Source: UBA1351 sp963677885 (lineage in GTDB: Bacteria; Bacillota; Clostridia; Lachnospirales; Vallitaleaceae). Taken from it: DNA of 64,000 bases. The first letter of the stretch is position 1. Each line of letters opens with the position of its first letter. Made by a program: the position numbers and the translations under genes. The notes below the pieces were generated by a model. The model made no database searches, was not told the DNA's origin, and saw only the letters and a list, made by a program, of their open reading frames with translations. Shown piece after piece: positions 8,850 to 18,399 of this stretch. The stretch is from positions 310,001-374,000 of the forward strand of contig OY782500.1 in assembly GCA_963677885.1 (NCBI GenBank), written 5' to 3'.

Positions 8850-9239
8850 CTATAATAAAACGGCTCCATCAATATTCGTAAAAACGTGTTCTCTTGATTC
8901 ATCTGCGTCAAGAGCTGTAACCACTGTTGAATTCTCAACATTCACAATCAATGATATGTTGTCCATCACCATCAGTGATTCTTTTATTCCTTTGACTCTT
9001 GCACTGTCCACTCCATTTTGAAGACGGTTCAGTTGCTCATCAGTCAAAACAATATCTCTTTGTTCAAGTCTTTGGTTGGCATGTTTAGAAAATTTCAGTT
9101 CAGTTGACTCTTGCAACTGGCGATTTAATATCGATTGAAAATTCTGTCCCTGACCAAGGACCTGTCCTGTTTTTTTCGGGGATGAAGCAGCATTTCCTAT
9201 CCGCTCAACGGATCTTGCCATTTGATTGTTAATAATCAT
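8850..9239 (-). CDS. Flagellar operon protein of the TIGR02530 type
   Basis: A 129-residue protein with the family core LKFSKHANQRLEQRDIVL followed by ALDADESREHVFTNIDGAVLL at the end. Such proteins lie between flgD and flgE in many Firmicutes, as here; their exact role is unknown to me. No membrane helix or signal peptide. Confidence 0.85.
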   Translation of the reverse strand: MIINNQMARSVERIGNAASSPKKTGQVLGQGQNFQSILNRQLQESTELKFSKHANQRLEQRDIVLTDEQLNRLQNGVDSARVKGIKESLMVMDNISLIVNVENSTVVTALDADESREHVFTNIDGAVLL

Positions 9240-9269
9240 GACATCATCTCCTTCATAAGACTTTTAAAA

Positions 9270-9851
9270 TCATGTTTGGCTTGTTTCAGCCTCACTGGTT
9301 TCTGTTTCACTTCCATCGGTTGTTTCTTCTGTATCACCGGTAGTAAGTCCAAGGTTTCCTGCAAGCAGTTCTTCAATAGCTGCGATTTTCTCTTCCATCT
9401 TTTCCATGGCTTCAATAATGGCCATTGTTTCACTTCCGAAATCACTGATAACTGTCTTTACGTTACTCACGGCCATTTCCTGGTCATCAACCAAAAGATA
9501 TGGCGTCCCGTCTTTGAGATTAACTGCGTCGACAATGCCTACGATTTCTGTTGTTTCTCCTGAAACTGCATTGGTTACTGTTCCCTGTACATACTTGTCA
9601 ATAAGTGCACTAGCCCGCGACATCGAAAAGGTGTCATTCAGGTTTTGCATTTGCTCAAGGGCTGAAAACTGTGCCATTTGAGCTAAAAATTCCTTGTCAT
9701 TGGTTGGTTCTAAAGGGTCTTGATACTGTAACTGGGTTACCAAGAGATTAAGGAAAGCATCTTTACCCATTTCATTTCCAGAGGTTGAAGCTGTTGTTTC
9801 CTTTAATCCGTATTGATCCATTAGACTGTCTATTGAACTGATCGATGACAT
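9270..9851 (-). CDS. flgD: Flagellar hook assembly protein FlgD
   Basis: A 193-residue FlgD. The N-terminal region has the family motif GKDAFLNLLVTQLQYQDPLEPTND (read as two overlapping pieces) and FLAQMAQFSALEQMQNL. A short core domain and a Glu/Thr/Ser-rich tail follow; the usual FlgD C-terminal domains appear reduced. It caps the growing hook. The gene lies between fliK and the TIGR02530-like gene. Confidence 0.93.
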   Translation of the reverse strand: MSSISSIDSLMDQYGLKETTASTSGNEMGKDAFLNLLVTQLQYQDPLEPTNDKEFLAQMAQFSALEQMQNLNDTFSMSRASALIDKYVQGTVTNAVSGETTEIVGIVDAVNLKDGTPYLLVDDQEMAVSNVKTVISDFGSETMAIIEAMEKMEEKIAAIEELLAGNLGLTTGDTEETTDGSETETSEAETSQT

Positions 9852-9866
9852 TTTAAGACCTCCACT

Positions 9867-11258
9867 CTATGCATGTAATTCAATCGAAGAATTTTCATTA
9901 ACTTCAATTCTTTCATCAGCTTGACTTTCACTATTACTATTATCGGCAAAAATTCCATTTACCTTAGCTGATCCATGCCTTTTATTGCTGCGGCCTTGGT
10001 TATTACCTGAAGCTGATTGCCGATCCCCTTGACCTGCCAAAAACTGAGATGCATTTCCAACGGTTATTTTAATCTCCGTTACGTCAATGCCTTGATTTTG
10101 AAGTTGGGTTTTAAGTGATGACAAATTAGCCTCAATAACTTCCTTAACTGCCTCTGATTCTGCAACAAAATGTCCAGTAACGATACCATTTTCATTGGTA
10201 AGCTGGACACCAATTTTTCCAAGATTTTGTGGATTAAGTTGTAGCAGGATATCGGACTTGGATTCCGAAACCTGAACTTTCATTGCGGTAACAATCTGAT
10301 CAAAAACATCTTTTGCTGTAACTTCAGTCCGAATGGTCATTACCTGACCGTTCATGACGATGGTATCCGTTTTCTCTGTAACCACTTGATTAAGAGCTCC
10401 TTCAAAACCACTTGTCATTCCTTGAACTTCAGTCTTACCACTTGCATTTTCGCTTGTAAGGCTTGCCGGCTGACTGTCTCCACTTTCTGACTGCCCACTT
10501 TGCTCTCCACCAGTTGTGTCTTGAAAATTATTAAGCATTTTCATGAAATCTTCTGTCTTGACCATATTGATATCAGCATTTTCAGCTTTTAACATATCAA
10601 GAAGTTTAATAGCTTCAGGATGTTGATCCTTAACAGTCTCTACCGTTTCCATTAATTCTGCTAATTTTTCAGTCCCACCATCTGTGGTTAAAAGTTCCAG
10701 TGGATTGGACAGGTCCATAGATTCACTTAAGAATAACTTCAGTTGATCCATATCGAACAAGTCCATAACCGTCATACCCAGCTCTGCCAATAAATCCATT
10801 ACTTCTTCAGGATTCATATCCAGTTCTTTGGCCACCTGGTCAAGAACTTCTTTGGCAGCTTCTTTAAGGGTTTTAACATCTTCCTTATCCAGAAGCTTAG
10901 AGTCGCTGGTTTCAGCTTTTTCAGCCTTATTGCCTTCCTTGGTCTCATGGACCTTATTGGTTTCTGTATCCACCTTGCTATCGTCTTCGCCAACCTGACG
11001 ATAAGCTTTTCGGGAACTGTGATCAGTAGTCTCTACCGTCTGACGACTCTCATCTCTTGCCTCCAGCTTGGAAACATTACGCTCCAAGGCATTAAGAGCC
11101 TGAGACTTATAAGTTCCAGCATGTGATGCTGAAGCTGATGTCTTAGTACTTAAGATCTGACTAAAGTCCTTTCCAGATGAACCAACAAAGGAAGTTTGGT
11201 AATTACTAAAAGAGTTTTGCATCAAGGTTGCTAAAGTATTCATAGCAACATGTCCCAT
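9867..11258 (-). CDS. fliK: Flagellar hook-length control protein FliK
   Basis: A 463-residue FliK. The N-terminal two thirds are low in conservation and rich in Ser, Glu, Lys and Thr, as in the molecular-ruler part of FliK. The C-terminal export-switch domain (about residues 325-400) contains LLQLNPQNLGKIGVQL and VIEANLSSLKTQLQNQGID. AGGAGG lies 6 nt before the ATG at 11258. Two tandem hairpins sit immediately upstream in the mRNA. Confidence 0.9.
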   Translation of the reverse strand: MGHVAMNTLATLMQNSFSNYQTSFVGSSGKDFSQILSTKTSASASHAGTYKSQALNALERNVSKLEARDESRQTVETTDHSSRKAYRQVGEDDSKVDTETNKVHETKEGNKAEKAETSDSKLLDKEDVKTLKEAAKEVLDQVAKELDMNPEEVMDLLAELGMTVMDLFDMDQLKLFLSESMDLSNPLELLTTDGGTEKLAELMETVETVKDQHPEAIKLLDMLKAENADINMVKTEDFMKMLNNFQDTTGGEQSGQSESGDSQPASLTSENASGKTEVQGMTSGFEGALNQVVTEKTDTIVMNGQVMTIRTEVTAKDVFDQIVTAMKVQVSESKSDILLQLNPQNLGKIGVQLTNENGIVTGHFVAESEAVKEVIEANLSSLKTQLQNQGIDVTEIKITVGNASQFLAGQGDRQSASGNNQGRSNKRHGSAKVNGIFADNSNSESQADERIEVNENSSIELHA

Positions 11259-11273
11259 AGTCTACCTCCTTGG

Positions 11274-11362
11274 TTGCATAGGCGAGCAATAAATCCCTAG
11301 ATTTATGACCAGCCTAGGTCGCATAGGCGAGCAGTAAATCGTCAGATTTACAACATGCCTAT
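11274..11362 (-). repeat. Two tandem 45-nt hairpin repeats in front of fliK
   Basis: Two direct copies (11274-11318 and 11319-11362) each contain the inner stem TAAATC/GATTTA with a 4-nt loop and an outer ATAGGC/GCCTAT pairing (5 of 6 in the first copy). The loops differ while the stems are kept. They lie between the MotE-like gene and the fliK ribosome binding site, inside the operon. Confidence 0.7.
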
Positions 11363-11363
11363 C

Positions 11364-12104
11364 TTATTGTTCAGGATGTAGATAAACTTCAATACGTGAT
11401 GCCAGTGACGGGTCCATAGCACCTTGTATGTCTGCAGCTTTATCTGCATCCAGGTGCTTAATAATTGTTGCTACCATTTCCAATCTGGTGACTGCCATTT
11501 CCGTGAGGATTGCAGCAGCTGCATCGGCTTTCATTTCACCGAAACGGGCCACTTGACTCTTTAACTCTTCGTCTAGAGCCTGCTGACCGACAACTTCCTC
11601 ATAAATGCTTGCTGCATTTTCCGGATACATGGACTCAAACCAGGTCGCAAAGGCATTTGAGTCTGTACCATCTACAATATATTGATCAAAAGCCGCTTTA
11701 TCAGCCTCGAACTGAAGATATCCATCTTCAAATTCTTCCAACCTTTCAATCTCAGCTTGTAGCTGGTTCAATTGCTCATTAAGTTTTTCGGCTTCTTCTT
11801 CCTTTTCCTTTAGCAAATTCTCTGTAACTTTTAAAATTTCTACAGCCTGCTCCAGAGTTTCATAACTTGCACTGGTCTCTTCCCCTTCTACCATTTCTTC
11901 TTCCGGCATTTCAGGCAGGATAAGCGAGGCAAAAGGAATGTCTTGAATCTGAGGACCGATAACCTCTGTACCAAGTCCTGCCACATCAAACTTAAGAAGG
12001 GCAACAAATCCTACTACCAACAAAATCAATATGACAAAGAAACCTGCAATAAACTTGCCGACTCCTCCCTTTTTCTTCTCTTTTCCAACTGATGCATCTG
12101 ACAT
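11364..12104 (-). CDS. MotE/YlxF-like flagellar protein with MgtE-N-like domain
   Basis: A 246-residue protein: short basic N-terminus, one membrane helix (FIAGFFVILILLVVGFVALL), a coiled coil (about residues 95-140) and a C-terminal helical domain similar in pattern to the MgtE N-terminal domain (GEMKADAAAAILTEMAVTRL). This is the layout of MotE/YlxF proteins found between fliJ and fliK; MotE-type proteins support stator assembly or export. The ATG at 12104 is chosen for the GGAGGG before it; an ATG four codons upstream overlaps that site. Confidence 0.8.
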   Translation of the reverse strand: MSDASVGKEKKKGGVGKFIAGFFVILILLVVGFVALLKFDVAGLGTEVIGPQIQDIPFASLILPEMPEEEMVEGEETSASYETLEQAVEILKVTENLLKEKEEEAEKLNEQLNQLQAEIERLEEFEDGYLQFEADKAAFDQYIVDGTDSNAFATWFESMYPENAASIYEEVVGQQALDEELKSQVARFGEMKADAAAAILTEMAVTRLEMVATIIKHLDADKAADIQGAMDPSLASRIEVYLHPEQ

Positions 12105-12180
12105 AATACCCTCCATTTATACAATAAGCTATAGGATACGATGTTTATAGTTTACGCTTATAAACCATCGCTTTATTCAT

Positions 12181-12627
12181 CTAGCGTTCGTCCTTATATT
12201 TGAAACTTACTATTTCATCGATTTGCTTGGCTTCTGCCGCTTTTTCCTCTTCCAGATAAGCCTCATAGGCCTTCTCCTTAAGGATTTCATAGGTTTTCCG
12301 CTCCCTAAGTGCTGCCTGAAGTCTTTCCTTGGCTTCATCAACTGCCTTTTCCTGACTGGCTACAATACGCTTGGCTTCCAAAACTGCTTGATGATAATAG
12401 GCGACACTTTCATTAAGGGCCTTAACTCTACCAGGCTCAATATTCCCACCTTTTAGAAAAGACTGAAAGGCTGCCATAGAATCGCTGTATTTAAGGTTGG
12501 TAACCTCCAGTCGGTTAACCGCAGCAGAAAGGGCCTGCATAGCCTTACCCAACTTCATTTCTTCCTGCTTTTCCAATTTTTGTTTTACATTTAAGATCTG
12601 TTCAAAATCATATATGAATTTTGCCAT
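12181..12627 (-). CDS. fliJ: Flagellar export chaperone FliJ
   Basis: A 148-residue, charged, almost entirely helical protein (FIYDFEQILNVKQKLEKQEE and long coiled-coil segments), the FliJ pattern. FliJ works with the ATPase FliI at the export gate. It lies directly after fliI with a 2-nt gap. Confidence 0.88.
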   Translation of the reverse strand: MAKFIYDFEQILNVKQKLEKQEEMKLGKAMQALSAAVNRLEVTNLKYSDSMAAFQSFLKGGNIEPGRVKALNESVAYYHQAVLEAKRIVASQEKAVDEAKERLQAALRERKTYEILKEKAYEAYLEEEKAAEAKQIDEIVSFKYKDER

Positions 12628-12629
12628 AC

Positions 12630-13952
12630 TTATTTACCATGTATTTGATTCAGGGTCGATTCCACCTCAGCGACCCCAAATACTTCATCCACATCCTGAG
12701 TCAAAAAGTTATTAACATCCCTGATTTTTTTGATGGCCTCATCGATGTCCGGGTTGGATCCCTTGGAATAGGCTCCGATATTTATCAGGTCCTCTGCATC
12801 CCTGTATGTAGCCACAATAGACCTTAAATAGTTGGCGCTGGATTTATGATCTTTGGTAACTACTTCATTCATTACCCTGGACACACTCTGAAGAATGTCA
12901 ATAGCCGGATAGTGGTTTTTGTTAGCCAGTTTTCTGGACAAGACAATATGCCCATCCAAAATACCTCTGGCTGTATCCGTTATAGGTTCATTCATATCAT
13001 CACCATCCACCAAAACTGTGTAGAGGGCCGTAATTGAACCCACATCGGAGTTCCCGGCCCTTTCCAGAAGTTTAGGCATAACCGCAAAGACTGAGGGTGT
13101 ATAGCCCCGGCTTACCGGTGGTTCTCCAATAGCCAGTCCGATTTCTCTTTGGGCCATAGAAAAACGGGTTAAGGAGTCCATCATCAGCAGGACATTCCTA
13201 CCTCTATCCCTAAAATATTCAGCGATAGCTGTTGCTGTCTTGGCTGCTTTTTGCCTTACCATAGCCGGTTTATCTGAAGTAGAAACAACCACAACCGACC
13301 GCTTAAGACCTTCTGGGCCTAAATCCCTTTCCAGGAACTCCCGGACCTCCCGGCCCCGCTCTCCAATAAGGGCAATAACGTTAATATCCGCCTTGGTATT
13401 CTTGGCAATCATTCCAAGTAAGGTTGATTTACCAACACCGGAACCGGCAAAAATACCAACCCGTTGCCCCTTTCCTACAGTTAAAATACCGTCAATGGCC
13501 TTAACTCCAATAGGAAGTATGTCTTCGATACGGTTTCTAGTCAGAGGATCCGGCGCTTCACTTTCAATGTTGTACAGTTCATCAGTATACAGGGGACCCA
13601 GTCCGTCTATAGGTTTACCAAGGCCGTCCAGTACCCGGCCAAGAAGTTTTTCCGAAACCGATACCTGGAGCTGGTGACCGATAGATTCCACATGGGAACC
13701 TGGTCCTATGCCTTCCATGTCATCCAGGGGCATGAGAAGAATCCTGTTATCCTTAAATCCAACCACTTCGGCCAAAACACGTTTGGATTTATCAGAAGAC
13801 GAAATCAAACAGGCCTCACCAACAGTTACGTGAGGGCCTATAGATTCAATGGTCAGTCCGACAATTTTTGCCACACGACCCATATGTTTAATGTATGATT
13901 TTTTGACAACCTTTTCATATCTGGAAAGGTCAATAGTATCTTGCAAATACAT
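12630..13952 (-). CDS. fliI: Flagellar export ATPase FliI
   Basis: FliI of 440 residues, related to the F1 beta subunit. Walker A is GIFAGSGVGKSTLL; the catalytic region LIGERGREVREFLERDLG and Walker B (NVLLMMDSLTRFSMAQREIG) are intact. It energises substrate release and unfolding at the flagellar export gate with FliH and FliJ, which flank it here. Confidence 0.97.
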   Translation of the reverse strand: MYLQDTIDLSRYEKVVKKSYIKHMGRVAKIVGLTIESIGPHVTVGEACLISSSDKSKRVLAEVVGFKDNRILLMPLDDMEGIGPGSHVESIGHQLQVSVSEKLLGRVLDGLGKPIDGLGPLYTDELYNIESEAPDPLTRNRIEDILPIGVKAIDGILTVGKGQRVGIFAGSGVGKSTLLGMIAKNTKADINVIALIGERGREVREFLERDLGPEGLKRSVVVVSTSDKPAMVRQKAAKTATAIAEYFRDRGRNVLLMMDSLTRFSMAQREIGLAIGEPPVSRGYTPSVFAVMPKLLERAGNSDVGSITALYTVLVDGDDMNEPITDTARGILDGHIVLSRKLANKNHYPAIDILQSVSRVMNEVVTKDHKSSANYLRSIVATYRDAEDLINIGAYSKGSNPDIDEAIKKIRDVNNFLTQDVDEVFGVAEVESTLNQIHGK

Positions 13953-13966
13953 ACGTCACCTTCATT

Positions 13967-14755
13967 CTATGCTTCAAGACTTTCTCTAATCAACCGAAGT
14001 TCCCTGAGAAGGCCTTCCAATTGAACACCTAAACTGCTTTCAATAGTCCCCATCTCTGTTTCAATGACAACTTCATTTTTGTTTAGCTGCTGGTCTTTGA
14101 GTATTTCAACCTTTATTTTCTCCGACAGTTCCTCAGTTAACAGGTCCTTTCGTTCAATGACGTAATCCAGATCTTCGCCACTGACTTTAATAATCAGGTC
14201 TCCGTGTATTTCCAGCTCATCAAGGCCACATGAAATCAGATGCATAATCGTATCCCGGCTAACCGACATCTCACCTACCAATTTCACTACAAGACTCTCA
14301 ATGATGGACAGCATTTTGGGTTCCAGGGATTTTTGATACTGGCGATACTCCTCGATCAATTGATTCTTCAAGGCCTGGAGATTAGCTGCATTCTCAGCTT
14401 CTAGACCATTCATCTTAAGGGCCATCTGACTTTCAGCATTTTGAAGTCCCTCCTGATATCCGGCTTCATAACCTTCTTCTTTTCCCTGGCCAAAGCCTTC
14501 TTCATATCCTTTGGCAATCGCCTCATCGATTTGGTCTCTATGGGCTTCTATAATCGCTTCTTCATCAAGAACAGAGTCAAGGCCAGATGCCATACCGGTC
14601 ATATCCGGCACATCCATACTTGACTCAAATTCAGGTCCCTGTTCATTTAATGACCCGGTACTTGACAGTATTCTCGGGTCATTGTCTTGAATAACTTTTA
14701 TGGTTTTCTTTTGGTCGTTAAAGGATACAAACCCTTTCTTGATAACATCAGACAA
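13967..14755 (-). CDS. fliH: Flagellar assembly protein FliH (TTG start)
   Basis: FliH of 262 residues, the regulator of FliI. It has the family's coiled-coil region with glycine-spaced repeats (EGFGQGKEEGYEAGYQEGLQ) and a C-terminal domain. I choose a TTG start at 14755 (read MSDVIKKGFVSFNDQKK): GGAGGTG lies 9 nt before it within the 3' end of fliG, and SDVIKKGFV is a typical FliH start. An ATG at 14797 gives 14 extra residues that look like fliG overlap only. Confidence 0.88.
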   Translation of the reverse strand: MSDVIKKGFVSFNDQKKTIKVIQDNDPRILSSTGSLNEQGPEFESSMDVPDMTGMASGLDSVLDEEAIIEAHRDQIDEAIAKGYEEGFGQGKEEGYEAGYQEGLQNAESQMALKMNGLEAENAANLQALKNQLIEEYRQYQKSLEPKMLSIIESLVVKLVGEMSVSRDTIMHLISCGLDELEIHGDLIIKVSGEDLDYVIERKDLLTEELSEKIKVEILKDQQLNKNEVVIETEMGTIESSLGVQLEGLLRELRLIRESLEA

Positions 14756-15749
14756 TGATCTCGTCACCTCCACCACGACTGATAACAATTTCTCCACTGT
14801 CTTCCAGCTTACGGATTATATTAACAATCTTCTGTTGGGCTTCTTCAACGTCTTTAAGACGAAGGGGTCCCATGTATTCCATTTCTTCTTTAATCATCGT
14901 CGCCAAACGTTTGGACAGGTTGTTAAAGATAACATTCTGTACTTCCTCGCCTGAACCCTTAAGGGCAATACCCAGGTCATTGTTATCAACCTCCCGAAGA
15001 ACACGTTGAATGGACCTGTCGTCAAGGGCAAGAATATCTTCAAAGACAAACATTTTCTTACGGATTTCTTCAGCAAGTTCTGCATCTTCAATCTCAAGAG
15101 TTTCCATAATATGTTTTTCTGTTGAACGGTCAACAGAGTTTAAAATCTGTACGATTGCATCGACACCACCAACTATGGTAAAGTCCTGTGTAACCAGTGA
15201 AGACAGTTTTCTTTCCAGAATATCTTCAACATCCTTAATAACGTCCGGACTGGTTCTATCCATCTGAGCGATTCTTCTGGCAACATCAGCCTGTTTTTCC
15301 TGAGGCAGGGCTGCAAGGACCATAGACGCCTGTGCAGGGCTTAAATAAGACAAAATAAGGGCTATGGTCTGGTTATGTTCATCCTGTATAAAGTTCAGCA
15401 GCTGACCAGGCTCTGTCTTACGAATAAATTCAAAAGGACGAACCTGCAGGCTTGAAGTCAAACGTCCAATGACCTCCATAGCCTTGTCTGAACCAAGAGC
15501 TTTTTCAAGGAGGTCTTTGGCATAACCAATACCACCTTCAGCAATATACTGCTGGGCTACACATATTTCATAAAATTCGTTAATAACATCTTCCTTATCT
15601 TCAGGAGATACGCTTCTAGTATTGGCAATCTCCAAAGTCAGCTGTTCGATTTCATCTTCTTTAAGGTGCTTAAAAATCATGGCTGACTTCTCCGGGCCAA
15701 GAGCGATGAGTAATATTGCTGCTTTTTGTAATCCACGATAATCTGCCAT
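14748..15749 (-). CDS. fliG: Flagellar motor switch protein FliG
   Basis: FliG of 333 residues. The N-terminal FliF-binding region, middle EHPQ-type region and C-terminal torque domain are present (the C-terminal part contains MFVFEDILALDDRSIQRVLR and IKEEMEYMGPLRLKDVEEAQ). It is the rotor protein touched by MotA. It starts 3 nt after fliF and its end overlaps the fliH start. Confidence 0.97.
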   Translation of the reverse strand: MADYRGLQKAAILLIALGPEKSAMIFKHLKEDEIEQLTLEIANTRSVSPEDKEDVINEFYEICVAQQYIAEGGIGYAKDLLEKALGSDKAMEVIGRLTSSLQVRPFEFIRKTEPGQLLNFIQDEHNQTIALILSYLSPAQASMVLAALPQEKQADVARRIAQMDRTSPDVIKDVEDILERKLSSLVTQDFTIVGGVDAIVQILNSVDRSTEKHIMETLEIEDAELAEEIRKKMFVFEDILALDDRSIQRVLREVDNNDLGIALKGSGEEVQNVIFNNLSKRLATMIKEEMEYMGPLRLKDVEEAQQKIVNIIRKLEDSGEIVISRGGGDEIIV

Positions 15750-15752
15750 AAT

Positions 15753-17369
15753 CTACTCCCAATCTTCATTTAGCCAGTTGCGTAGCAAAAGGGCAACGGC
15801 GTCCGGACTTTTTTCCACAAATTCTTCTATCTGAACCCTGGCTTCACTCTTGCCGTCAAACTCAATTTTATCCAATTCATCTTCTTTCTTGGTTGATGCA
15901 AGCATGTCCTCAACAGAAAGCTCAGGTTCAATTTCCTTGATTTCCACAGGTTCTGTACCCTTATAAACAGCATAACCCAAAAGAAGGATCATCATGACGA
16001 TAATACCAATCAGGAGATAATCGCTGGTTAGACTGACAGGTTCTACCTTATCCACCAACTTAGGAACTTCATATGCCACAACTACCACATTGTCTATGTT
16101 GCTGGCATTGCTAACCATACGCTCGATATCCGGGTCCACCGTGTCTATCTTCACATTACCTTGATTAATCATTTGTTGCTTAAATTGATCCCAGGTAATC
16201 CCTTCAAGAAGTGGATCGTTGTTAGCTTCCATCAACTCTTGATCATACCAGACGTACTTGTTTAAAGTTACTGTAATGGCCGATTCATCATATTTAACAC
16301 CACCAATAGCCTTTATAGACTTGGTGATGGTCGTATCATAAACATAATCTCTTTGGTATTCGGAGATCTCCTGTGAGGAATTTCCGCTGGAACCGATTAG
16401 GGTGTCCGTAGCATCATTGGAATCTGTACCAGGTGATCCTGATGTATCCGTATTTTCACTGGTTGATTCATACGAAGATTCAGAATCAATTATTCCTGCA
16501 GATGTTCCATTCTGGGTTGTATGTTCTTCTGTAGTCCTTTCCAGTTGGTCAAAATCAATGGATAACTCAACGGCCACCATAGCTTCATTATACTCTCCAC
16601 CTGACAAAAGGATTTGACGAACTTTATTCTTGACAATCAGCTCTTGATTAACCTTGTAATCTGCTCCGCTGATGCCTCCGCCAAAGTCACCACTCATGGA
16701 TTCTCCATCATAAAGAAGTCTCGCATCTGAGTCAATAATCGAAATATTCTCAGTTTCAAGACCTACAACTGCGTTGGCAATGGACTTGGCAATTGCTTCA
16801 ACCATAGAGTCGGTAACCTTATCATTGAGTTTCAAATATATACTGGCTGAGGATTCAGCCTGATCTTCAAATAAGGCTCTGTTAAAATCCGGAACGACAA
16901 TAGTAACAGTTGCTTCATCAACAACATCCAGCATATCTTCAAGTCCCCTGGCCAGTTCTGCCTGGGCATACAACTGGTGTTTAAGGGCTTCTGTTGAATT
17001 ACTGGTCGTAATATCCGAGTTAAAGGCTTCAACATAAGTCATATCTTGAGCCGACACAATACCAACACTAGCCAGAGCCAGTTTGGCTGCAGTTAATTGG
17101 GCAGCCTCAACTTCAATCGAGGCTGCATCATCACCGACCCTGTAAGGTATACCTGCACCATCAAGAAGAGCAACTCTTTCATTGACTGCTCCAGTGTCTA
17201 ATTCATCTTCTAATAATACATAATTGGGTTGATTAAGGACAACAACAAGAATTGCTAGTGCGGCAACTGCAACTGCAGCAGTAGCAATGATTGCTATTTT
17301 TTGTCGATTTGAGAATTTGGCCCACCACTCAGTTAGCTGGGCTGAAATACGATTTAATAGTTCAGGCAT
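15753..17369 (-). CDS. fliF: Flagellar MS-ring protein FliF
   Basis: FliF of 538 residues. The N-terminal helix (IAIIATAAVAVAALAILVVV), ring-building domains (YRVGDDAASIEVEAAQ; GLEDMLDVVDEATVTIVVP) and a C-terminal membrane helix (YLLIGIIVMMILLLGYAVYK) are present. The last residues (SPDAVALLLRNWLNEDWE) form the FliG-binding tail. A Ser/Thr/Gly-rich loop lies in the middle. An internal promoter and a 5' hairpin lie just upstream. Confidence 0.97.
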   Translation of the reverse strand: MPELLNRISAQLTEWWAKFSNRQKIAIIATAAVAVAALAILVVVLNQPNYVLLEDELDTGAVNERVALLDGAGIPYRVGDDAASIEVEAAQLTAAKLALASVGIVSAQDMTYVEAFNSDITTSNSTEALKHQLYAQAELARGLEDMLDVVDEATVTIVVPDFNRALFEDQAESSASIYLKLNDKVTDSMVEAIAKSIANAVVGLETENISIIDSDARLLYDGESMSGDFGGGISGADYKVNQELIVKNKVRQILLSGGEYNEAMVAVELSIDFDQLERTTEEHTTQNGTSAGIIDSESSYESTSENTDTSGSPGTDSNDATDTLIGSSGNSSQEISEYQRDYVYDTTITKSIKAIGGVKYDESAITVTLNKYVWYDQELMEANNDPLLEGITWDQFKQQMINQGNVKIDTVDPDIERMVSNASNIDNVVVVAYEVPKLVDKVEPVSLTSDYLLIGIIVMMILLLGYAVYKGTEPVEIKEIEPELSVEDMLASTKKEDELDKIEFDGKSEARVQIEEFVEKSPDAVALLLRNWLNEDWE

Positions 17370-17394
17370 GTTCTACACCTCTTGTCAGTTTATT

Positions 17395-17416
17395 ATATAC
17401 TCCAAAGAGTATACGT
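17395..17416 (-). other. Hairpin in the leader of fliF
   Basis: GTATACTC-TTTG-GAGTATAT forms a 7-8 bp stem 26 nt before the fliF start, between the internal promoter and the ribosome binding site. Possible translation or stability element. Confidence 0.45.
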
Positions 17417-17440
17417 ATATAATGTTATTTCCATGAATCT

Positions 17441-17469
17441 ATTATACTATATTTTTGAGACTTTTGTAA
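17441..17469 (-). promoter_or_regulatory. Internal promoter upstream of fliF
   Basis: Minus strand: TTACAA at 17469-17464, a 17-nt spacer, and TATAAT at 17446-17441. It lies in the 115-nt gap between fliE and fliF and would allow fliF and the genes after it to be transcribed separately. Confidence 0.55.
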
Positions 17470-17484
17470 CTTGCAGGTCAGGTC

Positions 17485-17793
17485 TTATACCTGCATTCTC
17501 ATAATTTCATTGTAGGCGTCCAACAGCGAATCCCTAAGTTGGACGGTATATTGGAGGGCAATAGATGCCTTTTCCTGGGCGATCATCACATCGTGGACGT
17601 TATCAATATTACCCAAGGCAAAATCCATAGCCATCTGATCAGCTTCTTTTTGAAGGGTATTGGTTTCTTCCAGCATATCTACAGCAGATTTATAAAATTG
17701 GCCAAATACTGATCCTGTTTCGCTTTTGGATTCTGTTTGATTTTCTATACCCTTGGTTAACCCGGTTAACCCGCTAATACCTGTTATATCCAT
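17485..17793 (-). CDS. fliE: Flagellar hook-basal body complex protein FliE
   Basis: FliE of 102 residues, joining the MS ring to the rod. The C-terminal region MAMDFALGNIDNVHDVMIAQ followed by EKASIALQYTVQLRDSLLDAY and ending in YNEIMRMQV is the FliE signature. The ATG at 17793 is chosen with AAGGTG before it; a GTG nine bases upstream is an alternative. Confidence 0.94.
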   Translation of the reverse strand: MDITGISGLTGLTKGIENQTESKSETGSVFGQFYKSAVDMLEETNTLQKEADQMAMDFALGNIDNVHDVMIAQEKASIALQYTVQLRDSLLDAYNEIMRMQV

Positions 17794-17908
17794 CCTCTTC
17801 ACCTTCTCACTGATTAATTAGTAGGATAAAAATCCCTATTATTCACGTCTTCTTGACTAGCTCTATCCGTCAATTAATCTTCCGATAATTAAAGGATTCA
17901 ATACTTAA

Positions 17909-18388
17909 CTATCTTCCTATATCCAAGGCCTTGGTCATCATTCCTTTAGATGCATTGAAGGCAGTAATATTGGCTTCATAGGAGCGGTTGGCTGAAATCA
18001 GATTGGTCATTTCCTCAACTGAGTTGACATTAGGCATCTGAACATAGCCATTTTCATTGGCATCCGGGTGGGTCGGATCATAAACTTCGAGAAAGTCTGA
18101 CTGGTCTTCCACAATCCTGGATACTTTCACCCCACCACTGAGCTGAGACCTAAAATCTGTTGCAGTCCTTCCTGAAGACCTGTATTCACCCAAATAGGAA
18201 TCCAAGTGACTGCGAAAATTACTTCCAGTCCCTATTTCTTCAAAGACAACCGTTTTCCTTCTGTAGGGACCACCATTGTCTGTTCTGGTTGTATTAATAT
18301 TGGCTAAGTTTTGAGAAATGGTATCCATCCTTAGTCGCTGGGCTGTCATACCACTGGCACTGACTTTAAAGGAATCAAAAAACGACAT
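17909..18388 (-). CDS. flgC: Flagellar basal-body rod protein FlgC
   Basis: FlgC of 159 residues, slightly longer than average. N-terminus SFFDSFKVSASGMTAQRLRM with DTISQNLANINTTRT; C-terminus VNSVEEMTNLISANRSYEAN and NASKGMMTKALDIGR. These are the conserved rod helices. It lies 11 nt after flgB. Confidence 0.96.
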   Translation of the reverse strand: MSFFDSFKVSASGMTAQRLRMDTISQNLANINTTRTDNGGPYRRKTVVFEEIGTGSNFRSHLDSYLGEYRSSGRTATDFRSQLSGGVKVSRIVEDQSDFLEVYDPTHPDANENGYVQMPNVNSVEEMTNLISANRSYEANITAFNASKGMMTKALDIGR

Positions 18389-18399
18389 ATAGTTCCTCC

